From assembly GCA_036881905.1 (NCBI GenBank), contig JBAJNN010000010.1:1-64000 (forward strand): DNA of 64,000 bases, read 5' to 3'. Positions 47,306-55,201 of this stretch are shown here, one piece after another. Each line of letters begins with the position of its first letter. The first letter of the stretch is position 1. Both the position numbers and the translations under genes were made by a program. A model generated the notes under the pieces. That model did not search any database and was not told the origin of the DNA. It saw only the letters and a program-made list of their open reading frames with translations. The DNA comes from JBAJNN01 sp036881905. Its GTDB lineage: Bacteria > Pseudomonadota > Alphaproteobacteria > Rhizobiales > Im1.

Positions 47306-47598
47306 TTTTATATCCTCCAAGAAGCAGAGCTTTTGGCCATTATTCGCCTATAATGCTTCAACATGCTCTTGAAACAGTGCCGTCGTCAAGCCCCATGATG
47401 AAACAACTTTTAAGCAAGATTCACCCGGCGGCCGGATCCGGTCCGACCCGATCGGGCTCCCGTCCCTTCCCGGAAAATGCTCTTGCAGACGCAAGGCAAC
47501 AATGTTAGAGGGTGGATTCAAGATTGTTTATAAACGGCCGAGAGCTTTGTGAAAAGCGTCAGCCATCCCAAGTAAAGCTGGCCTTGGGGGAATGCGGT

Positions 47599-48919
47599 GT
47601 GAACTCTCTCATCGGCATCGGCGCCGGTCCCGGCAATCTCAGTATTGCCGCGCTGGCGCGGAATATTCCAGATCTCGATGTTCGACTTCTGGAGGCGCGC
47701 AGCTCGAGCGCCTGGCACTCGGGGTTGCTGTTCGAGCAGACGGGCCTTCAGGTCTCCTTTCTCAAGGATCTGGTCACGCCGGTCGATCCCACCAACCCGT
47801 TTTCGTTTCTCAATTTTCTCAAAGACAACCGTCGTCTTTATCAGTTCATCAATGCCGCTTTCGAGCAAACGCCGTGCCTTGAGTTCGATTCCTATCTGCG
47901 CTGGGTGAGCGGGCGTCTGGGTTGCGTGACTTACGGCCGGACAGCGCAATCCGTCGAGTTGGAAAAGGATCATCTGCGCATCATCACCGATGCGGGGGAC
48001 ACTCGCACCGCCAATGTGGCGCTCGGCCTCGGCCAGCAGCCGAAAGTGCCAAGAGTCACGGAGCCGCATCTGGGCCGGACTTTCTTTCATGCCGGTGAAT
48101 TCCGGCAGAGAGTAGAATCCTTCGAAGGTCAGAGCATTGCGATCATCGGCTCCGGTCAAAGCGGGACGGAGGTTTTTCTTGAGACGATCTCAGGCCGGTT
48201 CGGAATGCCTCAGAGAGTGAACTGGATTTCGCGGACATCGCGTTTCATGCCCCTCGACGAGACTGCTCTCACCAATGAAATGTTCACCCCGGGATTCGTC
48301 AACTATTTTTTCGACCTGCCCCCGGCGCAACGCCAAAAGATGAACGCGGAGATGCATTTCACCAGTAACGGCATCTCGCCCTTATCGATGCGAAAACTGT
48401 ACCAAACGCTCTACACCATGCGGTTTTTGGACCGGAATGAACCGAAAACCGCGCTGATTCCCGGGCACGATCTGAAGGCGGTGATCCGGAATGGCTCCGG
48501 CTGGGCACTGACCCTCAAGGATCGACAACAGGGCGAGGAGAAAACAGCGAGGGCCGATTGCGTTATCCTGTGCACCGGCTATGAGGCGAGGCCGCCGGAT
48601 TGTATCGCGCCGCTTATCCCCGAATTGGCCCGCGATCATCAAGGCCCACTCATCAACAAGGATTATTCGCTGGTTTGGACCCGACCGCGACGGCCGAAAC
48701 TCTTCGTGGTCAACGCTGCTAAAAACCCACGGAAAACCCGACCCCAACCTTAGCCTGGTGGCCTACCGATCCGCGCGCATTGTGAATGCGGTCGCCGGAC
48801 GCTCGGTGTTCGGTAAGCTTGATGACCGGCCGCTGATCGATTGGGCCGGGGAAAGCCTGAGCGAGCGGGAATCCGCGCCGCGGATGCGACCGACCACAAG
48901 GTTGGAGCCGACGGCATGA
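47599..48919 (+). CDS. L-lysine/L-ornithine N-hydroxylase (frameshift near the 3' end)
   Basis: Flavin-dependent N-hydroxylating monooxygenase, about 440 residues in all. FAD motif GIGAGPGNLSIAALA, NADPH motif IIGSGQSGTEVFLE, and ILCTGYEARPPD near the end (family A-T-G-Y region). The first frame runs to 48753, but the family's C-terminus (GKPDPNLSLVAYRSARIVNA) continues in the next frame to TGA 48917-48919. The shift is at an A5 run (48720-48724). In the second frame the stop overlaps the next ATG as ATGA, which supports it as the ancestral end. I chose GTG 47599, 7 nt after GGGGGA; a GTG at 47512 is possible. First gene of the N-N bond operon; it would make N6-hydroxylysine or N5-hydroxyornithine. 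Confidence 0.85.
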
Positions 48920-49233
48920 GTTTGATCGGGGCAAACGCGCCGGAAGCGCTGGGCGACGGGATACGGTTCAGCGAGTTCGATCTCGCCGGAGCAAAGGCTC
49001 CGTTTGAAGCATCCTGCTTCATCGTTGCGCCGGGAGTCACGACCGATCCGGATCGTCACGCCGTTCGCGAAATCTGGTTCATCGCCAGCGGCGCGGCGGA
49101 GGTTTACGTCGACGAGCAATCTTATCAGGTGAAGGCCGGAACGGCGCTTTTGTTCCAACCGCAACAGGTGCATCGTCTGGATAATTCCGGAACGGAGCCG
49201 GTGCGGGTCTTTTCCGTCTGGTGGTCGCCATGA
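48916..49233 (+). CDS. Small cupin, hydrazine-synthetase cupin-like
   Basis: 105 residues, one cupin barrel. First motif HAVREIWFIASGAAEVYV with His and Glu ligands, second motif PQQVHRLDNSG with His. In hydrazine synthetases (Spb40, Tri28 and relatives) a zinc cupin fused to a MetRS-like domain rearranges the O-acyl-hydroxylamine ester to form the N-N bond. Here the cupin is a separate gene. Start ATG 48916 overlaps the N-hydroxylase stop; its own TGA overlaps the next ATG. By itself a cupin could do many things; the call rests on its neighbours. Confidence 0.8.
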   Translation: MSLIGANAPEALGDGIRFSEFDLAGAKAPFEASCFIVAPGVTTDPDRHAVREIWFIASGAAEVYVDEQSYQVKAGTALLFQPQQVHRLDNSGTEPVRVFSVWWSP

Positions 49234-50267
49234 GCCCTGAAACCGACATCATTGTCGCGGGCGCCGGCATTGTCGGCTTGAGCGCTGCGATGCTCGCTAT
49301 TCTGAGATGGCCGCAATGTCGGATTATCGTGCTCGAGCGCTCGCGGATCGGATCGGGCGCGAGCCGGTTCGGCGGGGCTTCGGATGTGCCTTTCACGCCG
49401 GATGAACGACACCGGGAGCTTGTCTGGAGGTCCACGAGGGTTCGTCGCGATTATCCGCAACTCCCTGAAGTCTCCCGTCGCGTCCCGACCATCTGGATCT
49501 CCAAGGCAAGCCCCGAGCGGCTCTCGGAGCGGCTTGGCGGAGCCAAGGTGACGCCGTTCGATCATACCGAGGGCGCGCTCCCGATCCGGCTTCATCCTGG
49601 AGAACGCGCATGGCGCGCCGGTGAAGGCCGTTTCGGCTGCCCGAATCTCGCATGCCAGACTCTCGCCCGGAGGTTGCGGGCTTCCGGACGGGTTCGCATT
49701 TTCGAGGCCACCCGTGTCGAGGCGATCGAACGGTGTGACGTCGGCCTGCGCATTTTCACCGCAAGGGCCGCAATCTCGGCGACAGGCGCCTGGGCCGTCA
49801 GTCAAAGCTGGGCCGGTCCCCATAAGGGCGTCCGCCTTAAGCGGATCGTCGCCGTTCATCTCGAAACCAAGGCTTTGCATCGGCTTCAGATTCAGTATGA
49901 TCACGAAGACCTCTATTTCCTGCCCGATCCGCGCCAACCGGGGCGCTCCATCCTGTGCCTCTCCTCGCCCGAGCGCGCGCAGGGCACGAACCCGGACACA
50001 TTCTCGCTTACCCGTGACGACCGCGCGCTTGCTCTGGCCGCGCTCGCCAAACACGCACCCGAGCTTGTGAACAATCTGGCAGGTGGGCGCGTTTTCTGCG
50101 ACGCTTACAACGAGGAGTGCGCGCCGGAGATTACAGTCTCGGCCGAGCTTCCAGGCCTCTTTCTCGCCGGAGTCTGCTCCGGCTCCGGGTTCCGCCACGC
50201 GCCCGCCATCGCTGACCATGCGCTCGACCTTGTCGCCCGGTATTTGCTCCATGCCCACGCCGCCTGA
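49230..50267 (+). CDS. FAD-dependent amine oxidase (DAO family) of the N-N operon
   Basis: 345 residues. FAD motif IIVAGAGIVGLSAAMLAI at the N-terminus and GLFLAGVCSGSGFRHAPAIA at the C-terminus, the DAO/glycine-oxidase pattern. A similar enzyme in the triacsin pathway splits the lysine-glycine hydrazine adduct to release hydrazinoacetate; that role is inferred here. ATG 49230 overlaps the cupin stop (ATGA). The 3' end overlaps the next gene by 17 bp. The middle (residues 60-160) is diverged from sarcosine oxidases, so the exact amine is open. Confidence 0.85.
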   Translation: MSPETDIIVAGAGIVGLSAAMLAILRWPQCRIIVLERSRIGSGASRFGGASDVPFTPDERHRELVWRSTRVRRDYPQLPEVSRRVPTIWISKASPERLSERLGGAKVTPFDHTEGALPIRLHPGERAWRAGEGRFGCPNLACQTLARRLRASGRVRIFEATRVEAIERCDVGLRIFTARAAISATGAWAVSQSWAGPHKGVRLKRIVAVHLETKALHRLQIQYDHEDLYFLPDPRQPGRSILCLSSPERAQGTNPDTFSLTRDDRALALAALAKHAPELVNNLAGGRVFCDAYNEECAPEITVSAELPGLFLAGVCSGSGFRHAPAIADHALDLVARYLLHAHAA

Positions 50268-51765
50268 TCGCTATCTTTTCATTCCCGCCCAACCGACCCC
50301 GAACGGGCCTTTGCATCTAGGGCACATCGCGGGACCGTATCTGAGCGCCGATATCATGCGACGGCATCTCAGACGCATGGGTCATCGCACCGCAGTGGTG
50401 CTCGGCATCGACCGGTTCGACAGCCATGTCGTGCGCTCCGCCAAAGCGGAGCGACGAACGCCTACACAAAGCGCGAACAGCTGGACCGCGCGCATTGTCC
50501 GCGATCTCGATTATTTCGCTATCGACATCGATTGCATTGCCCACGCCGGCGACCCGGTTCTGGAACGGCGACTCATCGCCGATGCCGAAACGTTACTTGA
50601 AGACCTCGACGCGAAAGGCGCAATCAGGGTTCATCGAGAATTCATGCCCATCGCGGCGGATGGAACCGGTTCGGCGGGCTATGCGCTCTTAGGCGCCTGC
50701 CCGGTTTGTCTGAGCGATATGGCCGGGTATTTTTGCGAGGAATGCGCAAATTGTATTGCGCCAGATGAACTCCTGAACCCGCGCCTGCCGAAGGACGCGC
50801 ACTGGGAAGAACGCGAAAACCTTTTTCTGACCGCCGCCGCGGCGAATTGGAGCCATATCTGCCAAGTCTTGGACGGCAACGCCGATCCGCGCGGCATGCT
50901 GCTCCCGATGGCGAGGCGCTTTCGCGCCACCGGCCAAGAGGTCCGCTTGACCACAATAGCGGCCTGGGGGCTGCAGGTTCCGGGCCGAATGGACCCCGGC
51001 CAGGTATTCTTCAACTCTCACTCCATGGAATATCCCCGCCTCGGCGCGAGAGTGTTGGATAGTGCAATCAACCCGTTCGCTGCGGGTTCCGACGTGGTCT
51101 CGGTCTATTGCTTCGGCTTCGACAATTCGGCATGTGTGATCGGGGAACTCAGCCTGGCTCTTTCCCGGCCCCGCGGAAAAGGGTTCGATCACTATATCGG
51201 GTCGCATTTCCTGTTGCTTGAGGGCGAGAAATTTTCCACCAGCCGCGGATACGCGATTTTCGTGCGCGATCTTGAGCGGCTGAGTATTCCGGTCGATCCG
51301 CTGCGGCTCTATCTCGCCGGGCTTGATCTGGGGTCTGGACGCGCGAATTTCCGGCTGGCGGAGCTTCGCCGCCTGAATGAAAATCTCCGCGCTTTCTGGG
51401 CGCGCGCGGTGGCGTCGGCGAAAGCCGCGCCTTCGCCCGTTGAAGCAATACGCTCTCCGCTCAAGCCGGCGATCGCCCATCTCTTGATGCCGGGGCGTGC
51501 ACGGATTGCGGAGGCTGCGATTTTAGTGGTAAAATGGCTCATCGCCTCGCGCCCGAAGAGTGGGGAAGAAGCTGAGTGGCTGGCCCGGGCGGCAGCGCTT
51601 CTAGAGCCGTTCATGCCGAATTGCGCGCTTGCGCTCGGCCGGGCGGCCCGCGATCTCAACGCGGAAGCCCTTATGCGGGCCACTCCGGCTTTATCCGCCG
51701 AGACTTTGGGCGACGTTGAGAAGATTACCGCGAGAACATCTTCCACCGTGGAGTCTACATCATGA
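50251..51765 (+). CDS. Methionyl-tRNA-synthetase-like ligase (hydrazine synthetase part)
   Basis: 504 residues. Class I synthetase catalytic core: HIGH motif as GPLHLGH near residue 25, a zinc knuckle with C-x-x-C pairs (CPVC...CEECANC, about 150-170), and KMSKS as EKFSTSRG near 330. The C-terminal part is short and lacks the tRNA-binding extension of true MetG. The N-terminal loop (IDRFDSHVVRSAKAERRTP) differs from MetG. In known hydrazine synthetases this domain activates glycine or glutamate with ATP and attaches it to the hydroxylamine oxygen. Start ATG 50251 overlaps the oxidase gene; the stop overlaps the next ATG. Confidence 0.88.
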   Translation: MPTPPDRYLFIPAQPTPNGPLHLGHIAGPYLSADIMRRHLRRMGHRTAVVLGIDRFDSHVVRSAKAERRTPTQSANSWTARIVRDLDYFAIDIDCIAHAGDPVLERRLIADAETLLEDLDAKGAIRVHREFMPIAADGTGSAGYALLGACPVCLSDMAGYFCEECANCIAPDELLNPRLPKDAHWEERENLFLTAAAANWSHICQVLDGNADPRGMLLPMARRFRATGQEVRLTTIAAWGLQVPGRMDPGQVFFNSHSMEYPRLGARVLDSAINPFAAGSDVVSVYCFGFDNSACVIGELSLALSRPRGKGFDHYIGSHFLLLEGEKFSTSRGYAIFVRDLERLSIPVDPLRLYLAGLDLGSGRANFRLAELRRLNENLRAFWARAVASAKAAPSPVEAIRSPLKPAIAHLLMPGRARIAEAAILVVKWLIASRPKSGEEAEWLARAAALLEPFMPNCALALGRAARDLNAEALMRATPALSAETLGDVEKITARTSSTVESTS

Positions 51766-52934
51766 ACCGTTCCATTTGGGCCCTGTTCTACCTCGCCACG
51801 ACGCTGTTCGGCATCGCCGAGGGTTTCCTGCTGGTTCTGGCGCTTTATATCAACGATAGTGGCGGCTCTGAGGCCCTAACCGGGACCATCCTTTTTTTCC
51901 AGTCCTTCGGCGCGCTCTTTGTCATTCCCTTCGGCGGTGTAATTCTCGGATATGTTCGTGTAACGACCCTCATTCTGGCCGGCGCCGGGCTTTTCGCGCT
52001 CAGCGCCGGTCTTTTCTGGGCCTCAGCGGTGGACAATACCGCCACACTCATTCTGGCCGGCCTTCTGAGTGGCGCGGGATGGGCAATCGCCTATACCGCG
52101 ACGCCCATCACCGTATCGAAGCTGTCCCCGTCGGATAATACCGTTATCCACTTCTCGTTACTTGCGGCCTCCAACATGGCGGGCATGGGGATCTCGCCCT
52201 TAATCGCCTATGCGCTTCACGCGCAAGGCGCGCTTCGGCTGATGTTCCCGATAGCCATGATCGCGGTTTTGGTCTCGGGCGGGCTTTTTCTTGTGCTGAC
52301 GCGTCTCACGCCATTGCCCGTCCCCGACCGGAACCGTGGGCGCGAGAGTTCTTCGGACACTCTGCGCTCATTCGCCTCGCTGGTCCGGTCCGCCAGGTGT
52401 TTCCCGCTCGCCATGGTGCTGATCGGGGCGTGTATTTTCTCCACCATGTCGAATTTTCAATCGACCTTCGCGCAAGCCGAGGGTCTGTCCTTCCCGATCT
52501 ATTATCTGTCCTACACGCTTTCGGTGATCGCGGCGCGGATCGTATTCTCCGCGCCGCTGAGCCGGTTCAATTTGCACAGCACCGTCAACATCATGCTGGC
52601 CATCATGTGCGCCGGCCTGCTGCTCTTCCCGTTTCTAGGAGGCTCAAATATCGTCTACGCGCTGTCGGCGATATTGCTTGGCGTGGGTTACGGATTGGCC
52701 TACCCGACCCTGAAAGGCTGCATGGTCGAGGGGATCGAGGGAAAAAAGCGTGATCGGGCGCTTGTTCTCTTCAGCCTCTCTTATTTCGTCGGATTATATA
52801 TGTTCCCTTATGTCTCCGGGCGGATCATCACCGAATTCGGCTATCCATCGCTTTTATGGGTTTTGACGGGGCTGGGCTTGGGCGAACTGGCGCTGGGACT
52901 GACGTTGCAGCGTTGCAACGCTGCAACGTCGTGA
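51762..52934 (+). CDS. MFS transporter of the N-N operon
   Basis: 390 residues, 12 helices, drug/metabolite-exporter type. Typical loops such as FGGVILGYVRVTT between helices 2 and 3 and a central charged loop (PVPDRNRGRESSSD). Last gene of the ATGA-linked operon and therefore the likely exporter of the product (inference). The last 25 codons overlap a 75-bp repeat (52822-52896) and a 30-bp palindrome, and the C-terminus (QRCNAATS) differs from that of the relic at 55038-55192, so the 3' end was altered by recombination. Confidence 0.88.
   Translation: MNRSIWALFYLATTLFGIAEGFLLVLALYINDSGGSEALTGTILFFQSFGALFVIPFGGVILGYVRVTTLILAGAGLFALSAGLFWASAVDNTATLILAGLLSGAGWAIAYTATPITVSKLSPSDNTVIHFSLLAASNMAGMGISPLIAYALHAQGALRLMFPIAMIAVLVSGGLFLVLTRLTPLPVPDRNRGRESSSDTLRSFASLVRSARCFPLAMVLIGACIFSTMSNFQSTFAQAEGLSFPIYYLSYTLSVIAARIVFSAPLSRFNLHSTVNIMLAIMCAGLLLFPFLGGSNIVYALSAILLGVGYGLAYPTLKGCMVEGIEGKKRDRALVLFSLSYFVGLYMFPYVSGRIITEFGYPSLLWVLTGLGLGELALGLTLQRCNAATS
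52822..52896 (+). repeat. 75-bp direct repeat, copy 1 (inside MFS gene)
   Basis: Identical to 55038-55112. It starts GGATCATCACCGAATTCGGC and codes for IITEFGYPSLLWVLTGLGLG. Confidence 0.95.
52901..52930. terminator. 30-bp perfect palindrome at the MFS stop codon
   Basis: GACGTTGCAGCGTTG and its exact complement, followed by the TGA stop and TTTT. It can form a 15-bp stem, so it may end transcription of the operon. The corresponding sequence after the repeat copy at 55038 has no such symmetry. Confidence 0.5.
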
Positions 52935-53214
52935 TTTTAGAGCGCGGACCAGTTTTGGGAAGACCCGATCTTCCCAATTCACAGTAGAGCCATAACTTCT
53001 AAAGCTTTCTACAAATTATTGGTATTTCGACATTTTCCCTTTACAAGAGGGAGAAAGCGAGTATGGTATGTAGTTGGAGAAGAGAGGGGGCATATCCTTC
53101 CGCCGACTCGAACTCTACCTGGAAAATCAGGGGAAATCATCATCGTGAAGCAGGCCGACGAGATGCATGTCAGGTCCGAAAGATGCCGAAACGCAAAAAG
53201 AAAGGAATGAGATT

Positions 53215-54807
53215 ATGACGACAGCAAAACGGTTCTGCGGCGTGATGGCGGCAGCGGCGCTATCTCTAATTGTAGCCGGGGGGGGGCACGCTGAAATTGT
53301 CTATCATCGCGGCAACGCCGCCGATCCCGAGACGCTCGATCCGCATAAGACATCCAACGTTTTCGAGTTGAACATACTGTCCGATCTCCTGGAGGGGCTC
53401 GTCACTTATGACGCAGCTGGTACGGTATCTCCCGGCGTGGCCAAAGCCTGGGATATCTCCGACGATGGAACAGTTTATACTTTCCACTTTCGCGACGACG
53501 CCAGATGGTCCAATGGCGAACCGGTGACGGCTGAAGATTTCGTGTTCTCCCTCCGTCGGGTCATGACCCCGGAAACTAGCGGCGGGTATGCCAGCCTTCT
53601 CTATCCCATAAAGAACGCGGAAGCGGTCAAGGCCGGCAAGCTCGATCCGTCTGAACTGGCCGTGAAGGCCCTTGACGACAAGACGCTCGAAATCACGCTT
53701 GAGGCTCCGACGCCCTATTTCATTGAGACACTGAAGCTGCAACCCGCGCTTCCGGTCTACCCGCCCGCAGTGAAAAAATATGGTGATGATTTCGTCAAGC
53801 CAGGGAATATGGTCTCCAACGGGGCCTATAAATTAAAGGATTTTACGCCGAACGCACGAACCACCGTGGTGAAGAATCCATATTTTCACGATGCCGAAAA
53901 CGTCGCCATCGACAAGGTGATCTTCTACCCTACCGAGGACCAGTCGGCGGCCCTGCGTCGATTCATCGCCGGCGAACTCGACTCCAACTGGGGCGCGCCG
54001 GTAGAGCAAATCAGCTGGATGCGCGAGCATCTTGGGCGTCAGCTGCACATCACGCCGTCCCCGACTCTCGAATATTACGCTATTAAGGTCACCAGGCCTC
54101 CCTTCGACGACGCGCGGGTGCGCAAGGCGCTGTCCATGGCCGTCAACCGGAAGTTTCTGGCGGACGAGATCATGCATGGGGCGGCGTTTCCGGCCTACAG
54201 TTTCGTGCCGCCGGGCATTGCCAATTATGGCAAGCCGGTCATGCCCGATTACGCAAATGACTCCATGCTCGATCGCGAGGACGAGGCGATTACGTTGATG
54301 AAACAGGCAGGCTACGGTCCCGATCATCCGCTGAAACTCGAATTAAGCTATATTACCAGCGAGACGCAAAAGCAGGTGGCAATCGCCATCGCTGGAATGT
54401 ATAAAACTATCGGCGTTGACGTCACACTGGTTAATAGAGACAGTGTTGCTCATCATAATCTGCTTCATCGCCATGGCGTTTTTGACATCGCGCAGGCAAG
54501 GTGGGTCCCGGACTATATCGACGCGCAGAATTTTCTGTTTCTGAGGCAGAGCAATAACCCGAGGTTTAATTATCAAAACTATTCCAATCCGAACTTCGAT
54601 GCCCTGATGGCCGAGGCCGCAAAGCAGCTGGATGCGAACAAGCGCAAGGCAATTCTGCATGAAGCGCAAGCCATTCTCGAGCATGACGGACCGGACATCC
54701 CACTTTTGTATCATAGCTGGATCAACCTCGTCTCCGGCAGCCTCAAAGGCTTTGAGGATAACATTTCCGACATTCACCTGAGCCGCTACATGAGCATCGA
54801 GAGATAG
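53215..54807 (+). CDS. Peptide ABC transporter substrate-binding protein (OppA/SBP_bac_5)
   Basis: 530 residues. Signal peptide of about 33 residues ending GGGHA. Typical OppA blocks: DPETLDPHKTSNVFELNILS, YTFHFRDDARWSNGEPVTAEDF, KALSMAVNRKFLADEIMHG and PLLYHSWINLVSG. Binds oligopeptides in the periplasm. ATG 53215 has AAGGAATGAG upstream. The permease gene that should follow is cut to a short relic. It is set between the two copies of a 75-bp repeat, hence probably inserted next to the N-N operon by recombination. The 280 bp upstream show no gene. Confidence 0.93.
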   Translation: MTTAKRFCGVMAAAALSLIVAGGGHAEIVYHRGNAADPETLDPHKTSNVFELNILSDLLEGLVTYDAAGTVSPGVAKAWDISDDGTVYTFHFRDDARWSNGEPVTAEDFVFSLRRVMTPETSGGYASLLYPIKNAEAVKAGKLDPSELAVKALDDKTLEITLEAPTPYFIETLKLQPALPVYPPAVKKYGDDFVKPGNMVSNGAYKLKDFTPNARTTVVKNPYFHDAENVAIDKVIFYPTEDQSAALRRFIAGELDSNWGAPVEQISWMREHLGRQLHITPSPTLEYYAIKVTRPPFDDARVRKALSMAVNRKFLADEIMHGAAFPAYSFVPPGIANYGKPVMPDYANDSMLDREDEAITLMKQAGYGPDHPLKLELSYITSETQKQVAIAIAGMYKTIGVDVTLVNRDSVAHHNLLHRHGVFDIAQARWVPDYIDAQNFLFLRQSNNPRFNYQNYSNPNFDALMAEAAKQLDANKRKAILHEAQAILEHDGPDIPLLYHSWINLVSGSLKGFEDNISDIHLSRYMSIER

Positions 54808-54849
54808 CCCTCGAGAGCCCTGCAGTATTGAACAACGCACAAGGGGGAG

Positions 54850-55037
54850 AATGATGCGTAACTCCCCGGCGGCTCGGCGTTGCGCTCATCATGCTTTTCA
54901 TAATCGTCACGATTCCATTTTCCCTGACTCGCGTCGCTACCGGCAGCCTCCTTGATCGTGAAAAACGGCTTGACCCGACAGTCTTCGCCAAGCTGGAAAC
55001 CGCCTATCACTTCGACCGGTCCCTTGCATATTTGGGT
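54850..55037 (+). pseudogene. OppB/DppB permease N-terminal remnant
   Basis: About 60 codons of an oligopeptide permease: RRLGVALIMLFIIVTIPFSL, RVATGSLLDREKRLDPTVFA, KLETAYHFDRSL. The true start is out of frame with the upstream ATG, and the gene stops abruptly where the MFS repeat begins. Non-functional. Confidence 0.7.
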
Positions 55038-55192
55038 GGATCATCACCGAATTCGGCTATCCATCGCTTTTATGGGTTTTGACGGGGCTGGGCTTGGGCG
55101 AACTGGCGCTGGAGCTGGTGGCGCAGCGCCGCAACGTCTCTGCATCACGGACCCGTACGGATAGCCGATCAAAATCAACAGGACCCTTATAG
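55038..55192 (+). pseudogene. Duplicated 3' end of the MFS gene (75-bp repeat copy 2 plus tail)
   Basis: Bases 55038-55112 repeat 52822-52896 exactly, in the same coding frame. The frame then continues with ELVAQRRNVSASRTRTDSRS and ends TAG 55190-55192. It looks like the original C-terminus of the MFS gene, left behind when the opp genes were introduced or moved. Confidence 0.75.
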
Positions 55193-55201
55193 GGCATGGT
55201 T

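Noticed and set aside
50251..51765. Housekeeping methionyl-tRNA synthetase (metG)
   Set aside because: Too short at the C-terminus, coupled to cupin and N-hydroxylase genes, and diverged in the N-terminal loops.
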